A stretch of DNA of 64,000 nt from Polynucleobacter wuianus (GCF_001659725.1 NZ_CP015922.1:1612001-1676000), one strand, 5' to 3'. Positions 26,101-35,047 are shown, counted from the first letter of the stretch. A program made the numbers and translations. The notes: generated by a model from the sequence alone, not told the origin.

Positions 26101-26914
26101 ACCATTAGAGCAAAATTTTATTCGTAAACATGCACTTTCGTATCAGGCATTGCATCAATGCGATCTCGAAACTGCATCATTGCGTGTTTTCGGTAATGCT
26201 GAAAGTGCTTATGGCGCTAATGTCAACATGATGATTGACAATGGATTATGGCAAGATGAAAACGAATTAGCAGAGACATATACGCGTCGTAAAAGCTTTG
26301 CATACGGAAGAGCCGGTACCCCTGTATTGCAGTCAGAGTTACTCAATAATATTCTTGCAGATGTTGAACTAGCTTATCAAAATCTCGATTCAATCGAGTT
26401 GGGTGTTACTACTATTGATACTTATTTTGATACCTTAGGTGGTGTTAGTAGGGCTGTTCGCAGAGCCAAGGGCGGAAAAGCTGCACCAGTATATATAGGC
26501 GACCAAACTAAGGGTGACGCTGTAGTTAGAACCCTAAATGAGCAAGTTTCTCTTGAAACCCGCTCACGCATGCTAAATCCAAAGTGGTACGAAGGAATGT
26601 TAAAGCACGGCTATGAAGGCGTTCGTCAACTAGAGAGTCACTTAACCAATACTGTTGGTTGGTCAGCTACTACTGGCCAAGTAGAGCCCTGGGTGTACCA
26701 GCATTTAACCCAAACATTCATCCTAGATCCTGAGATGCGTGAGCGTTTAATGAGTTTAAACCCAGCCTCATCTGCAAAGGTTGCAAGTCGTTTATTAGAG
26801 GCTTCCGAAAGAAACTATTGGAAGCCTGAACCATCCGTATTGGAAACATTACGTCGTGTAGCCAATGATTTTGAAGATCGACTTGAAGGTGTCTATGAAG
26901 GAGTACCTATTTAA
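23132..26914 (+). CDS. bchH: BchH, magnesium chelatase porphyrin-binding subunit
   Basis: A 1260-aa catalytic subunit that inserts Mg2+ into protoporphyrin IX with BchI and BchD, neither of which is in this window. HFGTHGALEFMPGKQSGMSG in the central part and GGRAGDADVQCKGCHKGCVF are clear CobN/BchH-family blocks. I start at the ATG on 23132 (MVDKHIPMRVAIITMDTH), with AAAGG about 7 nt upstream and an 11-nt overlap with bchB. The longer frame starting 23033 reads through bchB and is not a real N-terminus. The stop shares one base with bchL (TAATG). Confidence 0.96.
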   Translation: MVDKHIPMRVAIITMDTHLSSATERARYALKKKIPGLELSIHAASAWTVDSKALDSCIHDIEAADILIVTMLFMEDHYKPVIEALKARRDHCDAMICAMSAGEVVSLTRMGGFDMGKPATGLMALLKRLRGNKEKAQTGGAAQMRMLRRLPKILRFIPGNAQDVRAYFLTLQYWLGGSEENLFHMVTNLVNRYAAGERQVLRTKEKLIEPVIYPDNGIYHPRLKGRMSESIDDLPKLVSDKKSKGRVGLLLLRSYILAGNTLHYDSVIASLEAQGLQVLPIFAVGLDARPAIDQFFYQNGKNIVDAVVSLTGFSLVGGPAYNDAKAAEEVLASLDVPYLAAQPLEFQTLNEWGSSDRGLLPVENTLMIAIPELDGAIVPMVFGGRAGDADVQCKGCHKGCVFEASINRHDMHTCVERTAMLAARVSKLVALRKSEMANRKVALVMFNFPPNAGRVGTAAHLSVFESVFNTLNSLKAEGYTVDVPNSVDEFRNQILAGNSKEFGTDANVHTQVDANDYIKREPWLKEIESQWGPAPGTFLTNGASIFILGKQFGNVFVALQPGFGYEGDPMRLLHEKGFAPTHAFSAFYRYIREDFAASAVLHFGTHGALEFMPGKQSGMSGACWPDRLIHDLPNLYIYASNNPSEGAIAKRRAGATLISYLTPPVSQAGLYQGLLEFKEAVEHWRKLAPMAKDTSWDANQIELLDSLQAQAVSLEFEVAEPLWKNLDANKVNAIVLRLSEKILELEYALIPYGLHILGAPVNFEQSIEMLLSYLSVQDGELQNINKEALAELIQGGGIELFAKNQNLTLSESLRTEINQVLTMYRELQSDSEMQGILKALDGRYIRPAPGGDVLRNPQVLPTGRNVHGFDPFRIPSKFAMKDGQYQASKLLERYQADGNPLPESIAMVLWGTDNLKTEGGPIAQIFALMGALPRFDSFGRLAGAQLISLEELGRPRIDVMVSISGIFRDLMPLQIRILAEAAYLAASADEPLEQNFIRKHALSYQALHQCDLETASLRVFGNAESAYGANVNMMIDNGLWQDENELAETYTRRKSFAYGRAGTPVLQSELLNNILADVELAYQNLDSIELGVTTIDTYFDTLGGVSRAVRRAKGGKAAPVYIGDQTKGDAVVRTLNEQVSLETRSRMLNPKWYEGMLKHGYEGVRQLESHLTNTVGWSATTGQVEPWVYQHLTQTFILDPEMRERLMSLNPASSAKVASRLLEASERNYWKPEPSVLETLRRVANDFEDRLEGVYEGVPI

Positions 26915-27825
26915 TGAACACAGTTAGTGTCCCAGTTTCATCCATCGGTACTAAAACTAAGCCATTAGATGGTGAGGGTAGCTTGCAGGTACACCTTGAC
27001 CCTAATGAAAAGATCGGCAATGCAAAGGTATTTGCTATTTATGGCAAAGGGGGAATAGGCAAAAGTACAACATCCTCAAACTTATCTGCAGCTTTCTCTT
27101 TGTTAGGCAAGCGAGTAATACAGATTGGTTGTGATCCTAAGCATGACTCTACTTTTACTTTGACTAAAAAACTCGTTCCGACAGTGATTGATATTTTAGA
27201 GTCGGTTGATTTTCACTCTGAAGAATTAAGGGTCGAAGATTTTGTTTACGAGGGATTTAATGGGGTTATGTGCGTGGAGGCGGGTGGACCCCCTGCAGGA
27301 ACAGGATGCGGTGGATACGTCGTTGGTCAAACCGTCAAATTATTAAAAGAACACCATTTACTTGAAGATACGGATATTGTGATCTTTGACGTTTTGGGGG
27401 ATGTAGTTTGCGGTGGATTTGCTGCTCCTTTGCAACATGCTGATCGTGCCTTAATTGTCGCTGCAAATGATTTTGACTCTATTTTTGCAATGAATCGAAT
27501 TGTTCAGGCAATTAGTGCAAAGGCTAAAAATTACAACGTAAGGCTAGGTGGCGTAATTGCAAACCGCAGTCAAGACACAGATCAAATTGATAAATTTAAT
27601 GATCGTGTTGGCTTGAAGAAGATGGCCCACTTTCCTGACTTAGATGCTATTCGTAAAAGTCGCTTAAAGAAGTGCACCATTTTTGAGATGGAGTCTACGC
27701 CAGAAATCGAGAAGGTTAAGGAGGAGTATCTTCGCTTGGCAGCCAGCTTACTGTTAGATGATGACCCCTTAATCATGGAATCACTCAAAGATCGTGAAAT
27801 TTTTGACCTACTAGGATTCGATTAA
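26914..27825 (+). CDS. bchL: BchL, light-independent protochlorophyllide reductase iron protein
   Basis: A 303-aa NifH-like ATPase, the electron donor to BchNB. The P-loop GKGGIGKST is at about 44-52, and CDPKHDST follows. The [4Fe-4S] ligands are Cys132 (GTGCGGY) and Cys166 (DVVCGGF). It is a paralogue of BchX in the same cluster; tight linkage to bchN-B-H identifies this one as BchL. A 2-nt gap separates it from bchM. Confidence 0.96.
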   Translation: MNTVSVPVSSIGTKTKPLDGEGSLQVHLDPNEKIGNAKVFAIYGKGGIGKSTTSSNLSAAFSLLGKRVIQIGCDPKHDSTFTLTKKLVPTVIDILESVDFHSEELRVEDFVYEGFNGVMCVEAGGPPAGTGCGGYVVGQTVKLLKEHHLLEDTDIVIFDVLGDVVCGGFAAPLQHADRALIVAANDFDSIFAMNRIVQAISAKAKNYNVRLGGVIANRSQDTDQIDKFNDRVGLKKMAHFPDLDAIRKSRLKKCTIFEMESTPEIEKVKEEYLRLAASLLLDDDPLIMESLKDREIFDLLGFD

Positions 27826-27827
27826 TC

Positions 27828-28532
27828 ATGGATGCTATTTCATATTTAAGTAGACGGGGTAAGTTGCAAGATTATTTTGATCGTACAGCTCTCGACGCAT
27901 GGGCGAAACTGACATCGGATGCACCAGTAAGCGGAATTCGGGCCACTGTGAGAGCGGGTCGAGATCAAATGCGCAATAGCATCATTGGTCGATTACCAGA
28001 AAACCTTCATGGAAAAAGAGTCCTTGATGCGGGATGTGGCACCGGAGCTTTAGCACTTGAGTTGGCAAAAAAAGGCGCTAAGGTAATGGCCGTTGATTTA
28101 TCTCCTCAGCTCATCAAATTAGCCCTAGACAGAATTGCCGAGCATGATCGCCAAAATATAGAGTTTCATGCTGGCGATATGCTGGATGAGGCTTTAGGTA
28201 AATTTGATTATGTAGTAGGGATGGATTCAATGATTCACTATTGTGCTGCCGACATGCTGGTAGTCCTGGAGAAGTTATCACCTCGTGTTAAAGACAAGAT
28301 CTTATTTACATTTGCGCCGAGCACCTTACCGTTAGAGGTCATGATTCGAGTTGGTCGCCTGTTTCCAAGAAAGAACCGGGCTCCTTTCATTGAGCCTATA
28401 AGTCACATAAAGCTTCAAAAGCTCATCTCCCAATCTCCATGGTTCGTTGAATGGGGAGCCCCCTTTACTAATTTGGTATCAAGTGGATTTTATAAGTCGC
28501 AACTGATGGAGTTGCAAAAAAATCATGATTAA
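27828..28532 (+). CDS. bchM: BchM, Mg-protoporphyrin IX O-methyltransferase
   Basis: A 234-aa SAM methyltransferase that esterifies the C13 propionate of Mg-protoporphyrin IX. The SAM motif LDAGCGTG is at about 66-73, and VMAVDLSPQL and GDMLDE follow at the usual distances. YFDRTALDAWAKLTSDAPVS at the N-terminus matches the family. It lies between bchL and lhaA, its stop overlapping lhaA by 8 nt. It acts directly before AcsF, encoded 3.7 kb downstream in the same operon. Confidence 0.94.
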   Translation: MDAISYLSRRGKLQDYFDRTALDAWAKLTSDAPVSGIRATVRAGRDQMRNSIIGRLPENLHGKRVLDAGCGTGALALELAKKGAKVMAVDLSPQLIKLALDRIAEHDRQNIEFHAGDMLDEALGKFDYVVGMDSMIHYCAADMLVVLEKLSPRVKDKILFTFAPSTLPLEVMIRVGRLFPRKNRAPFIEPISHIKLQKLISQSPWFVEWGAPFTNLVSSGFYKSQLMELQKNHD

Positions 28533-29955
28533 ATTATCAAGGATGGCTAAGACATGGATGAGGATAGACCCACGGTTTTTGCCTTTTGCTCATGTAGCCA
28601 CTCCTAATTTGCCTTTGAGCCGACTCTTACGACTTTCATTGTTCCAAGTTTCAGTTGGCATGGCCACCTCATTGTTGGTTGGAACCTTGAATCGTGTCAT
28701 GATTGTTGAGTTAGGAATGGAATCATGGTTGGTTGCGTTGATGGTAGCGCTCCCCTTGATTTTTGCCCCATTTAGAGCTCTTATTGGTCATAAGTCTGAT
28801 GTTCATCGGTCAATTTTGGGCTGGAGAAGAGTTCCTTATATTTGGATTGGTACTTGGCTGCAATTTGGCGGTCTTGCCATCATGCCTTTTGCTTTAATCA
28901 TTCTCTCTGGGGATAGCCATTGGCCGATTTGGTTTAGTTATTTAGGAGCCGGATTTGCCTTCCTGTTAGTTGGTGCTGGGATGCAGACAACTCAAACAGC
29001 TGGTTTGGCTCTTGCGACGGATTTAGCCGATGAAAAAAATAGACCCCGAGTGGTAGCAATGATGTATGTGATGTTGCTAGTGGGGATGGTAGTAAGCGGA
29101 ATTTTATTTAGTATATTTCTGAAGCCGTTTAGCCCATTACAACTTGTTAAAGTAATCCAGGGTGTAGCTTTAGTTACCTTATTGCTAAATATTTTCGCAC
29201 TTTGGAAGCAGGAGGCAAGGCAACCAAAAAATACATCCCCCTCCATTCCGCAGCCTAAATTTAGCCAAAGTTGGCAAGACTTTATTAAAGCACCCAATGT
29301 ACGCCGTTTTTTAATTATGTTGGGGCTTGGTACCACTGCTTTTAGTATGCAAGACATCATTTTGGAGCCTTATGGCGGTGAAATCTTAAAACTCGATGTA
29401 TCTGCAACTAGTTTCCTAACTGCTTTAATTGCCTGTGGATCATTAACAGCATTTTCTCTCTCTGCGCGATGGTTAAGTCGAGGATATAACGCATACAGAA
29501 TAGCTTCTGTTGGTCTATTGCTAGGTTTGATTGCATTCACATTAGTCATTTTTTCTGAACCTATGGATTCGCCAAATTTATTCAGGGCAGGGGCTTTGTT
29601 GATCGGCTTTAGTGGCGGCTTATTTGCGGTCAGTACGCTGACCATTGCAATGAGCATGGATAAAGAAAATATGAGTGGAATGGTAATAGGCGCTTGGGGG
29701 GCTGTTACAGCAACATGTTCCGGTATTGGCATGTCATTGGGTGGTGTGGTGCGCGATGTAGTAGCCGATCTGGCGATGAATGGAGTGATAGGTTCTGCGC
29801 TAATAAGTCCTGCAACTGGCTATAGCTTCGTCTATCACATTGAAATTTATTTGTTGTTTATTACTTTGATTGCTTTAGGTCCGTTGGTCAACAAAGGATC
29901 CAATAAGGTTGGTTCAAAAATGAGTAAGTTTGGTCTAGCTGATTTTCCAGGCTAG
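28525..29955 (+). CDS. lhaA: LhaA, LH1 assembly protein (PucC/BCD family transporter-like)
   Basis: A 476-aa MFS-fold membrane protein with about 12 hydrophobic helices. LNRVMIVELGMESWLVALMV, FRALIGHKSD and WRRVPYIWIGTW are PucC-family signatures. LhaA helps assemble the LH1 antenna, probably by delivering bacteriochlorophyll. Its location between bchM and puhA is the fixed place of lhaA in purple bacteria and distinguishes it from the second PucC-like protein in this window. Confidence 0.92.
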   Translation: MIKLSRMAKTWMRIDPRFLPFAHVATPNLPLSRLLRLSLFQVSVGMATSLLVGTLNRVMIVELGMESWLVALMVALPLIFAPFRALIGHKSDVHRSILGWRRVPYIWIGTWLQFGGLAIMPFALIILSGDSHWPIWFSYLGAGFAFLLVGAGMQTTQTAGLALATDLADEKNRPRVVAMMYVMLLVGMVVSGILFSIFLKPFSPLQLVKVIQGVALVTLLLNIFALWKQEARQPKNTSPSIPQPKFSQSWQDFIKAPNVRRFLIMLGLGTTAFSMQDIILEPYGGEILKLDVSATSFLTALIACGSLTAFSLSARWLSRGYNAYRIASVGLLLGLIAFTLVIFSEPMDSPNLFRAGALLIGFSGGLFAVSTLTIAMSMDKENMSGMVIGAWGAVTATCSGIGMSLGGVVRDVVADLAMNGVIGSALISPATGYSFVYHIEIYLLFITLIALGPLVNKGSNKVGSKMSKFGLADFPG

Positions 29956-29978
29956 TTTTTTTAAAGAAGGAGAGAAAA

Positions 29979-30743
29979 ATGGGTACAGGTGCAATTACAC
30001 AATATGTTGATGTAGCTCAAGTTGTGGTTTACCTTTTTTTGTTTTTCTTTGTTGGATTGGTTGTCTATCTAACATTGGAAAGCAAAAGAGAAGGTTTTCC
30101 ATTGGAGACCGAGCGTTTTGGAAAGATTCGTCGCGAGTATGGAATTCTTGGTATGCCGCGTATTAAAAAGTTTGTTACAGAATTTGGCGAGACTTATTTT
30201 GCCCCAATGGCAAACCCACCTAACACTGAAAAAGTTTCAGCAGTGCCTATTCATCCATGGAATGGTGCACCCTTAGCGCCAGTTGGAAACCCTCTCCTAG
30301 CCGGTGTTGGCCCTGGTTCATATGCAAATAGAGCTGATCATGTTGATTATGATTTAGAAGGTCATGCACGTATCCGTCCATTGCGAAAATTACACGAAAT
30401 TTCAATATCTAAGATTGATACCAACCCAATTGGCTTAAGTGTTATTGGAGCGGATGGCCAAAAAGCCGGAACTGTAACGGATGTCTGGGTAGATCATATG
30501 GAAATGTTGATTCGCTATCTAGAGGTAGATGTTGCTGGCAATAGGACGCTGCTACCAATCAATTTTTCACGGATAGGCAAGAGGGACATCAAAGTTCAGT
30601 CAATTCTTGCCAGTCAATTTAATCAGGTCCCTAAGACTAAGCATCCGGAAGAAGTTACTCTGCTAGAGGAAGAAAAAATCATGGCCTACTTTGGTGCGGG
30701 CACTTTATATGCCACTCCAGGTCGTCAGGAACCGCTGATATGA
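29979..30743 (+). CDS. puhA: PuhA, reaction centre H subunit
   Basis: A 254-aa protein with one N-terminal transmembrane helix (about residues 10-32) and a cytoplasmic PRC-barrel domain; IGLSVIGADGQKAGTVTDVW is the barrel region. VYLTLESKREGFPLE follows the helix as in other H subunits. It caps RC L/M and controls proton delivery to the secondary quinone. A strong AAGGAGAG site precedes the ATG. It overlaps puhB by 4 nt. Confidence 0.96.
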   Translation: MGTGAITQYVDVAQVVVYLFLFFFVGLVVYLTLESKREGFPLETERFGKIRREYGILGMPRIKKFVTEFGETYFAPMANPPNTEKVSAVPIHPWNGAPLAPVGNPLLAGVGPGSYANRADHVDYDLEGHARIRPLRKLHEISISKIDTNPIGLSVIGADGQKAGTVTDVWVDHMEMLIRYLEVDVAGNRTLLPINFSRIGKRDIKVQSILASQFNQVPKTKHPEEVTLLEEEKIMAYFGAGTLYATPGRQEPLI

Positions 30744-31420
30744 GTTTGAATATCCACAGCAGTCCGGAGCATGAATTTGAGCCTGAACTAGGGCTTCCTG
30801 AAAAGCTGCCGGAAGGGGAGAAAGTATTATGGCAAGGCTCTCCAGATCTGAAAACTTTATTGCTTAAAGTTTTTCATATGAAGGGTCTTGTCCTATATTT
30901 TGGGTTATTGCTAGCCTATCGAGTTATTAGTGGCGTGCTAGATAGTGATCCCCTATACCCCATGCTTCTCTCAATATTGCAAATAATTATTTTTTCAAGT
31001 TTGGGACTTGGCTTAATTGGCTTATTAGGCTATCTCATGGCATCTACAGCTGTGTATACGATCACTAATAAAAGGGTGGTGATGCGGATTGGGATTGTGC
31101 TCAATATGACTTTTAACTTTCCACTTAAACAGATCGAGTCAGCCGATTGCGGGCTTACTAAAGATGGTTGTGGCGATATCTACATGAAGTTAATTAAGGG
31201 AACTAAGATCGCTATTTTTCATCTTTGGCCCCATTCAAGACCGACTAAATGGGCTGTTCCGCAACCTAGCTTAAGGTGTATCAAGAATTGTGCTGAAGTT
31301 GCGCAAATTTTGGTTGATGCCTGGTCTGTGCAAAATAATGTGATTTCGCGTTCTGTTCAGATCAGCAATAACATATCAGATGAGTCAAAGCGTCATTTCA
31401 CAGGGGTTGAAACAGCATGA
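30740..31420 (+). CDS. puhB: PuhB, photosynthetic complex assembly protein
   Basis: A 226-aa membrane protein with a PH-like domain. GEKVLWQGSPDLKTLLLKVF near the N-terminus is typical, two or three hydrophobic spans follow, and then NKRVVMRIGIVLNMTFNFPL. PuhB assists reaction centre assembly in Rhodobacter. It overlaps puhA and puhC by 4 nt each, so the three are translationally coupled. Confidence 0.9.
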   Translation: MSLNIHSSPEHEFEPELGLPEKLPEGEKVLWQGSPDLKTLLLKVFHMKGLVLYFGLLLAYRVISGVLDSDPLYPMLLSILQIIIFSSLGLGLIGLLGYLMASTAVYTITNKRVVMRIGIVLNMTFNFPLKQIESADCGLTKDGCGDIYMKLIKGTKIAIFHLWPHSRPTKWAVPQPSLRCIKNCAEVAQILVDAWSVQNNVISRSVQISNNISDESKRHFTGVETA

Positions 31421-31860
31421 TTCTTCAGATGACTACTGCACGCATACAAAATTACATTGGATTGGTAATTTTTGCTGCTTTGGTGATGGTAGTTATCGGT
31501 GTGGGAAGTTTCATGAAGGCTGGAGCATTAGAGCGCCAGGCAGATGCTAGTGTATTGGTTCAAAAAGATCTCTATTTTAGGGATCTACCGGATGGATCGG
31601 TTGGGGTTATTTCAGCTAATAATGGAGAAGTAATTGCGCAAGTAACAGGGCAAGCTGGATTTGTGAGGGGGATTCTCAGGGCAATGGCGCGTGAACGTCG
31701 TATTCGTCAAATTACAAGTGATGAAGCTTTTTTATTGATTAGTCACTCTGACGGTAGGCTAACTTTAGTAGATCCGGCTACTCAGAATCGAATTGATTTA
31801 GAGTCATTTGGAAAAGATAACGCGGCTGAGTTTGCTGCATTTTTAAATAGTCCGAGGTAG
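31417..31860 (+). CDS. puhC: PuhC, photosynthetic complex assembly protein
   Basis: A 147-aa protein with one N-terminal transmembrane span (about residues 13-32), then a periplasmic domain with LYFRDLPDGSVGV and FVRGILRAMARERR, a strongly conserved PuhC block. It is needed for normal RC-LH1 organisation in Rhodobacter. The start overlaps puhB (ATGA), and the next ORF begins 2 nt after the stop. Confidence 0.9.
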   Translation: MILQMTTARIQNYIGLVIFAALVMVVIGVGSFMKAGALERQADASVLVQKDLYFRDLPDGSVGVISANNGEVIAQVTGQAGFVRGILRAMARERRIRQITSDEAFLLISHSDGRLTLVDPATQNRIDLESFGKDNAAEFAAFLNSPR

Positions 31861-31862
31861 AG

Positions 31863-32216
31863 ATGTCAAAACAGCTAGTGAATTGTCATATTGATATGTC
31901 CAATACATCTGAATTTTTGTATGCACACGTTGATCTTAATGGTGTCAAGGTGGGGCCAGGCGATGCAGTTTTAGTACATAACCCAATTGTAGATATTGAA
32001 TATGGAGAAATTCTCAGTTACAGCAGAACGGCGACGGTTTCAAAGGCTGGGATTTTTTCGCGCCTGTGGGTCTACCTTACTGCAAGACTAGAAATTACTA
32101 TGTTGTACGAGGTCAGTTTTTCTACAACTCGATTCAGTAAAGCCAAAAGATACCCAAGGCCAAGCGAGAAGCAAGAAATTAGCCCATTAATTTTGCAAGA
32201 AGGAGTAAAGGCATGA
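31863..32216 (+). CDS. 117-aa conserved photosynthesis-cluster protein of unknown function
   Basis: A small protein without a signal peptide or clear membrane span. The N-terminal half (VNCHIDMSNTSEFLYAHVDL, VGPGDAVLVHN) is acidic and may be beta-rich; the C-terminal half is basic. It lies between puhC (2-nt gap) and acsF (4-nt overlap). Short ORFs at this place occur in many purple-bacterial clusters, so a role linked to AcsF or complex assembly is plausible but unproven. I do not recognise a domain with a known activity. Confidence 0.75.
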   Translation: MSKQLVNCHIDMSNTSEFLYAHVDLNGVKVGPGDAVLVHNPIVDIEYGEILSYSRTATVSKAGIFSRLWVYLTARLEITMLYEVSFSTTRFSKAKRYPRPSEKQEISPLILQEGVKA

Positions 32217-33289
32217 GCGCATCCACTACCAGCATGGATTCTGTTCGTCCAATTAATGAATCAACTGATAGGGCCTTAGAAAATACCATTCTTAGCCCAC
32301 GCTTTTATACAACTGATTTTGATGAAATGGATCGATTTGACATTTCTTCTGTAAAGCCTGAATGGGATAAATTAATGCAGGAATTTGATCAGGATATTAA
32401 TCAGGCGCATTTTCAACGTCCTGAAGATATGTCCAAGGATTATTCGCATTTGCCAGATGGCCTATATCAGGAATTTTTAGATTTCTTAATTAGCTCGATT
32501 ACATCCGAATTTTCAGGTTGTGTTCTTTATTCTGAGATTAAAAAATCGATTAACAATCCAGATCTTAAAAGCCTTTTTTCTTATATGGCTCGAGATGAAA
32601 GTAGGCATGCTGGATTTATTAACCAATGGCTGAAGGATTTTGGTATTGGCGTAGATTTGGGTTTCTTGGCAAGAACTAAAAAATACACCTTCTTTAAGCC
32701 GAAATTTATTTTCTATGCAACCTACCTATCGGAAAAGATCGGATATGCAAGATATATTACGATTTACCGAATAATTCAAAACAAGCCTGAATTACGTTTT
32801 CATCCAATATTTCTCTGGTTTGAAAAGTGGTGTAACGACGAGTTTCGCCATGGCGAAGCATTTGCCTTATTGATGCGCTCAAACCCAAATCTGCTAAGTG
32901 GTGTTAACAAGCTCTGGATTCGCTTCTTCTTATTGGCGGTATATGCCACGATGTATGTTAGAGATCATTCCCGTCCAGAGTTTCATAAGGCGCTCGGTGT
33001 TTCCCCATCAGACTATGACCGTAAAGTATTGCAAATTACTTCAGATATTACTAAGCAAGTATTTCCTTTCACTATTGATTTAGACAATCCACGACTCTGG
33101 GAAGGATTCGACAAATTAAGAAGGATTTCCGATGAGGTTGAGGAGTTAAAGCTAATAGGAGGGCCTTTGTCCCTAATCAAGCGTGGATACCTAGCAGCCT
33201 GCGCAATGGTGACATTTGTGAAAATTTATACCATGCCTGTTGTTCCAAATGAGCTTCCTCAAGACATTCGTCTTGCCCCTGTTTGGTAA
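32213..33289 (+). CDS. acsF: AcsF, aerobic Mg-protoporphyrin IX monomethyl ester cyclase
   Basis: A 358-aa ferritin-like diiron oxygenase forming ring E of bacteriochlorophyll using O2. The helices carry the metal ligands in SSITSEFSGCVLYSEIKK, ARDESRHAGFI and the second pair SEKIGYARYITIYRII and DEFRHGEAFALL. An AAGGAG site precedes the ATG. No oxygen-independent BchE gene is present in this window, so cyclisation here appears oxygen-dependent, as expected for an aerobic phototroph. Overlaps the 117-aa ORF by 4 nt. Confidence 0.96.
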   Translation: MSASTTSMDSVRPINESTDRALENTILSPRFYTTDFDEMDRFDISSVKPEWDKLMQEFDQDINQAHFQRPEDMSKDYSHLPDGLYQEFLDFLISSITSEFSGCVLYSEIKKSINNPDLKSLFSYMARDESRHAGFINQWLKDFGIGVDLGFLARTKKYTFFKPKFIFYATYLSEKIGYARYITIYRIIQNKPELRFHPIFLWFEKWCNDEFRHGEAFALLMRSNPNLLSGVNKLWIRFFLLAVYATMYVRDHSRPEFHKALGVSPSDYDRKVLQITSDITKQVFPFTIDLDNPRLWEGFDKLRRISDEVEELKLIGGPLSLIKRGYLAACAMVTFVKIYTMPVVPNELPQDIRLAPVW

Positions 33290-33295
33290 CTACTC

Positions 33296-34054
33296 ATGTA
33301 TTTTTGGATAAGCCCTTTAATTTTTACCATTTTTATATGGTGGTTTAGTACAGGACTTATTTTAAAAATTAATAGCCTTCCAAGACGCTTTTACAAAGCA
33401 ATATTTGTTATTTCGATTGTGACCCTGATTTTTGCATTTTGGGGCCTACAAATATCTAGTCGGGAAGCAACTATTGCCGGGGCTTATTGTTCATTTACAT
33501 GCGCCATTATTATTTGGGGTTGGCAAGAGCTTGCATTTTTACTCGGCTACATCACGGGATCACGGCGATCAGATTGCCCTAAGGATTCAGGTGGCTTACA
33601 GCGTGCATGGTACGCATTTCAAACAATCAATTATCACGAACTAACTCTATTGGGCTTGGGCCTCGCCCTATTTTTGATTAATCTTGACTCTGCCAATCAA
33701 ACTGGCTTTTGGACCTACGTTATTTTGTGGGGGATGAGACAGAGCACTAAGGTAAATATCTTTTTGGGAGTCTTGAATTTCAATGAAGCATTTTTGCCTC
33801 AGCATTTGAAATATCTAATTACATACTTTAGACGTAGGGCTATGAATTTATTGATGCCTTTCTCTATTCTCGTGTCTTTGCTTATTCTTATTCCAATCTG
33901 GTCTCATGCAGCCTCTGAATCTTCCCTATTTGAAACAACATCTTCTGCACTTTTGGGGATCTTATTAGGGCTTGGTCTGTTGGAGCATTTATTTCTCATA
34001 CTTCCATTTCCAAATGAGTGGTTATGGAAGTGGGGCTATAAGAATAATCGCTAG
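33296..34054 (+). CDS. puhE: PuhE, putative photosynthetic complex assembly protein 2
   Basis: A 252-aa integral membrane protein with about seven hydrophobic spans, opening MYFWISPLIFTIFIWWFSTG. The block GMRQSTKVNIFLGVLNFNEA, followed by LPQHLKYL, is diagnostic of the PuhE family (DUF3623). Its loss changes bacteriochlorophyll levels in Rhodobacter. It starts 6 nt after acsF. The call rests on family blocks plus fixed position. Confidence 0.9.
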   Translation: MYFWISPLIFTIFIWWFSTGLILKINSLPRRFYKAIFVISIVTLIFAFWGLQISSREATIAGAYCSFTCAIIIWGWQELAFLLGYITGSRRSDCPKDSGGLQRAWYAFQTINYHELTLLGLGLALFLINLDSANQTGFWTYVILWGMRQSTKVNIFLGVLNFNEAFLPQHLKYLITYFRRRAMNLLMPFSILVSLLILIPIWSHAASESSLFETTSSALLGILLGLGLLEHLFLILPFPNEWLWKWGYKNNR

Positions 34055-34065
34055 AGAGAATTTAT

Positions 34066-35007
34066 ATGATCTCATCTAAAACCATTTATCTTGCTCAACC
34101 GCGAGGATTTTGTGCGGGCGTCGAAAGGGCAATCCTTATTGTTGAGGAGGCTCTTAAGCGATTCGGAGCCCCAATCTATGTAAGGCATGAAATTATTCAT
34201 AATGCTTATGTAGTAAAAGATTTTGAAAGTAAGGGAGTTGTTTTTGTAAACGACTTATCTCTCGTCCCTAAGGGGGCTATCCTTATATTTAGTGCACATG
34301 GTGTATCCAAGGCAGTGAGGTTTGAGGCTGATGAGCATGAACTTACAGTTTTTGACGCTACTTGCCCATTAGTAGCAAAGGTCCATGCTGAAGTAGTGCG
34401 ATTAAAAGAGCGCGGTTATCAAATTATTATGATTGGTCACCATGGGCATCCTGAAGTAGAGGGTACTATGGGCCAGGTTGATGCATCTATTCATCTTATT
34501 GAGTGCGTATCGGACGTAGCCAAATTAAACTTTAGTGAGAGTGATTTATTGGCATACGTAACGCAAACCACTTTATCCATTGATGAGACTCATGAGATTG
34601 CTGCTGCATTAGTTCAAAGATATCCGCAGATACACGCGCCTAAGCGACAAGACATTTGTTATGCAACACAAAATCGTCAGGATGCCGTTAAAGCGATGGC
34701 ACCTCAAGTCGACTTAGTTATCGTTGTCGGAAGTCAAAATAGTTCAAATTCCAAGCGACTTCAAGAATTAGCTACCAGTTTGCATATCCCGGCTTATTTG
34801 GTTGATGAACCAAGCCAAATCCAAAATAAATGGTTTAGAGGGGTGGCGAATATTGGAATTACCGCTGGCGCATCTGCTCCCGAGGCATTAACCGCCAAAA
34901 TTATTGAGGCGGTTGGCTTTATCTGTCAGGCCAAAATACTGGCTCTAGACGGCATTGAAGAGAACGTCAATTTCTCTTTACCAAAAGCCTTATTGCAGGC
35001 TGCATAA
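34066..35007 (+). CDS. ispH: IspH, 4-hydroxy-3-methylbut-2-enyl diphosphate reductase
   Basis: A 313-aa iron-sulfur enzyme that makes IPP and DMAPP in the last MEP-pathway step. The three [4Fe-4S] ligands are Cys16 (PRGFCAGV), Cys100 (DATCPLV) and Cys198 (DICYATQNRQ). The active-site HHGHPEVEGTMG is intact. It starts 11 nt after puhE and ends the bchF-puh operon. The embedded copy ties isoprenoid supply to photosynthetic gene expression; a housekeeping copy probably exists elsewhere (inference). Confidence 0.94.
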   Translation: MISSKTIYLAQPRGFCAGVERAILIVEEALKRFGAPIYVRHEIIHNAYVVKDFESKGVVFVNDLSLVPKGAILIFSAHGVSKAVRFEADEHELTVFDATCPLVAKVHAEVVRLKERGYQIIMIGHHGHPEVEGTMGQVDASIHLIECVSDVAKLNFSESDLLAYVTQTTLSIDETHEIAAALVQRYPQIHAPKRQDICYATQNRQDAVKAMAPQVDLVIVVGSQNSSNSKRLQELATSLHIPAYLVDEPSQIQNKWFRGVANIGITAGASAPEALTAKIIEAVGFICQAKILALDGIEENVNFSLPKALLQAA

Positions 35008-35047
35008 ACCCCTAAAATTGCCTTTCTTATTGATATATAAGGGTTTT
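35006..35047 (+). terminator. possible weak terminator after ispH
   Basis: AAACCC (35006-35011) pairs with GGGTTT (35041-35046) followed by a T. The loop of about 29 nt is long and the stem only 6 bp, so this is a weak candidate for the end of the bchF-to-ispH operon. Confidence 0.25.
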
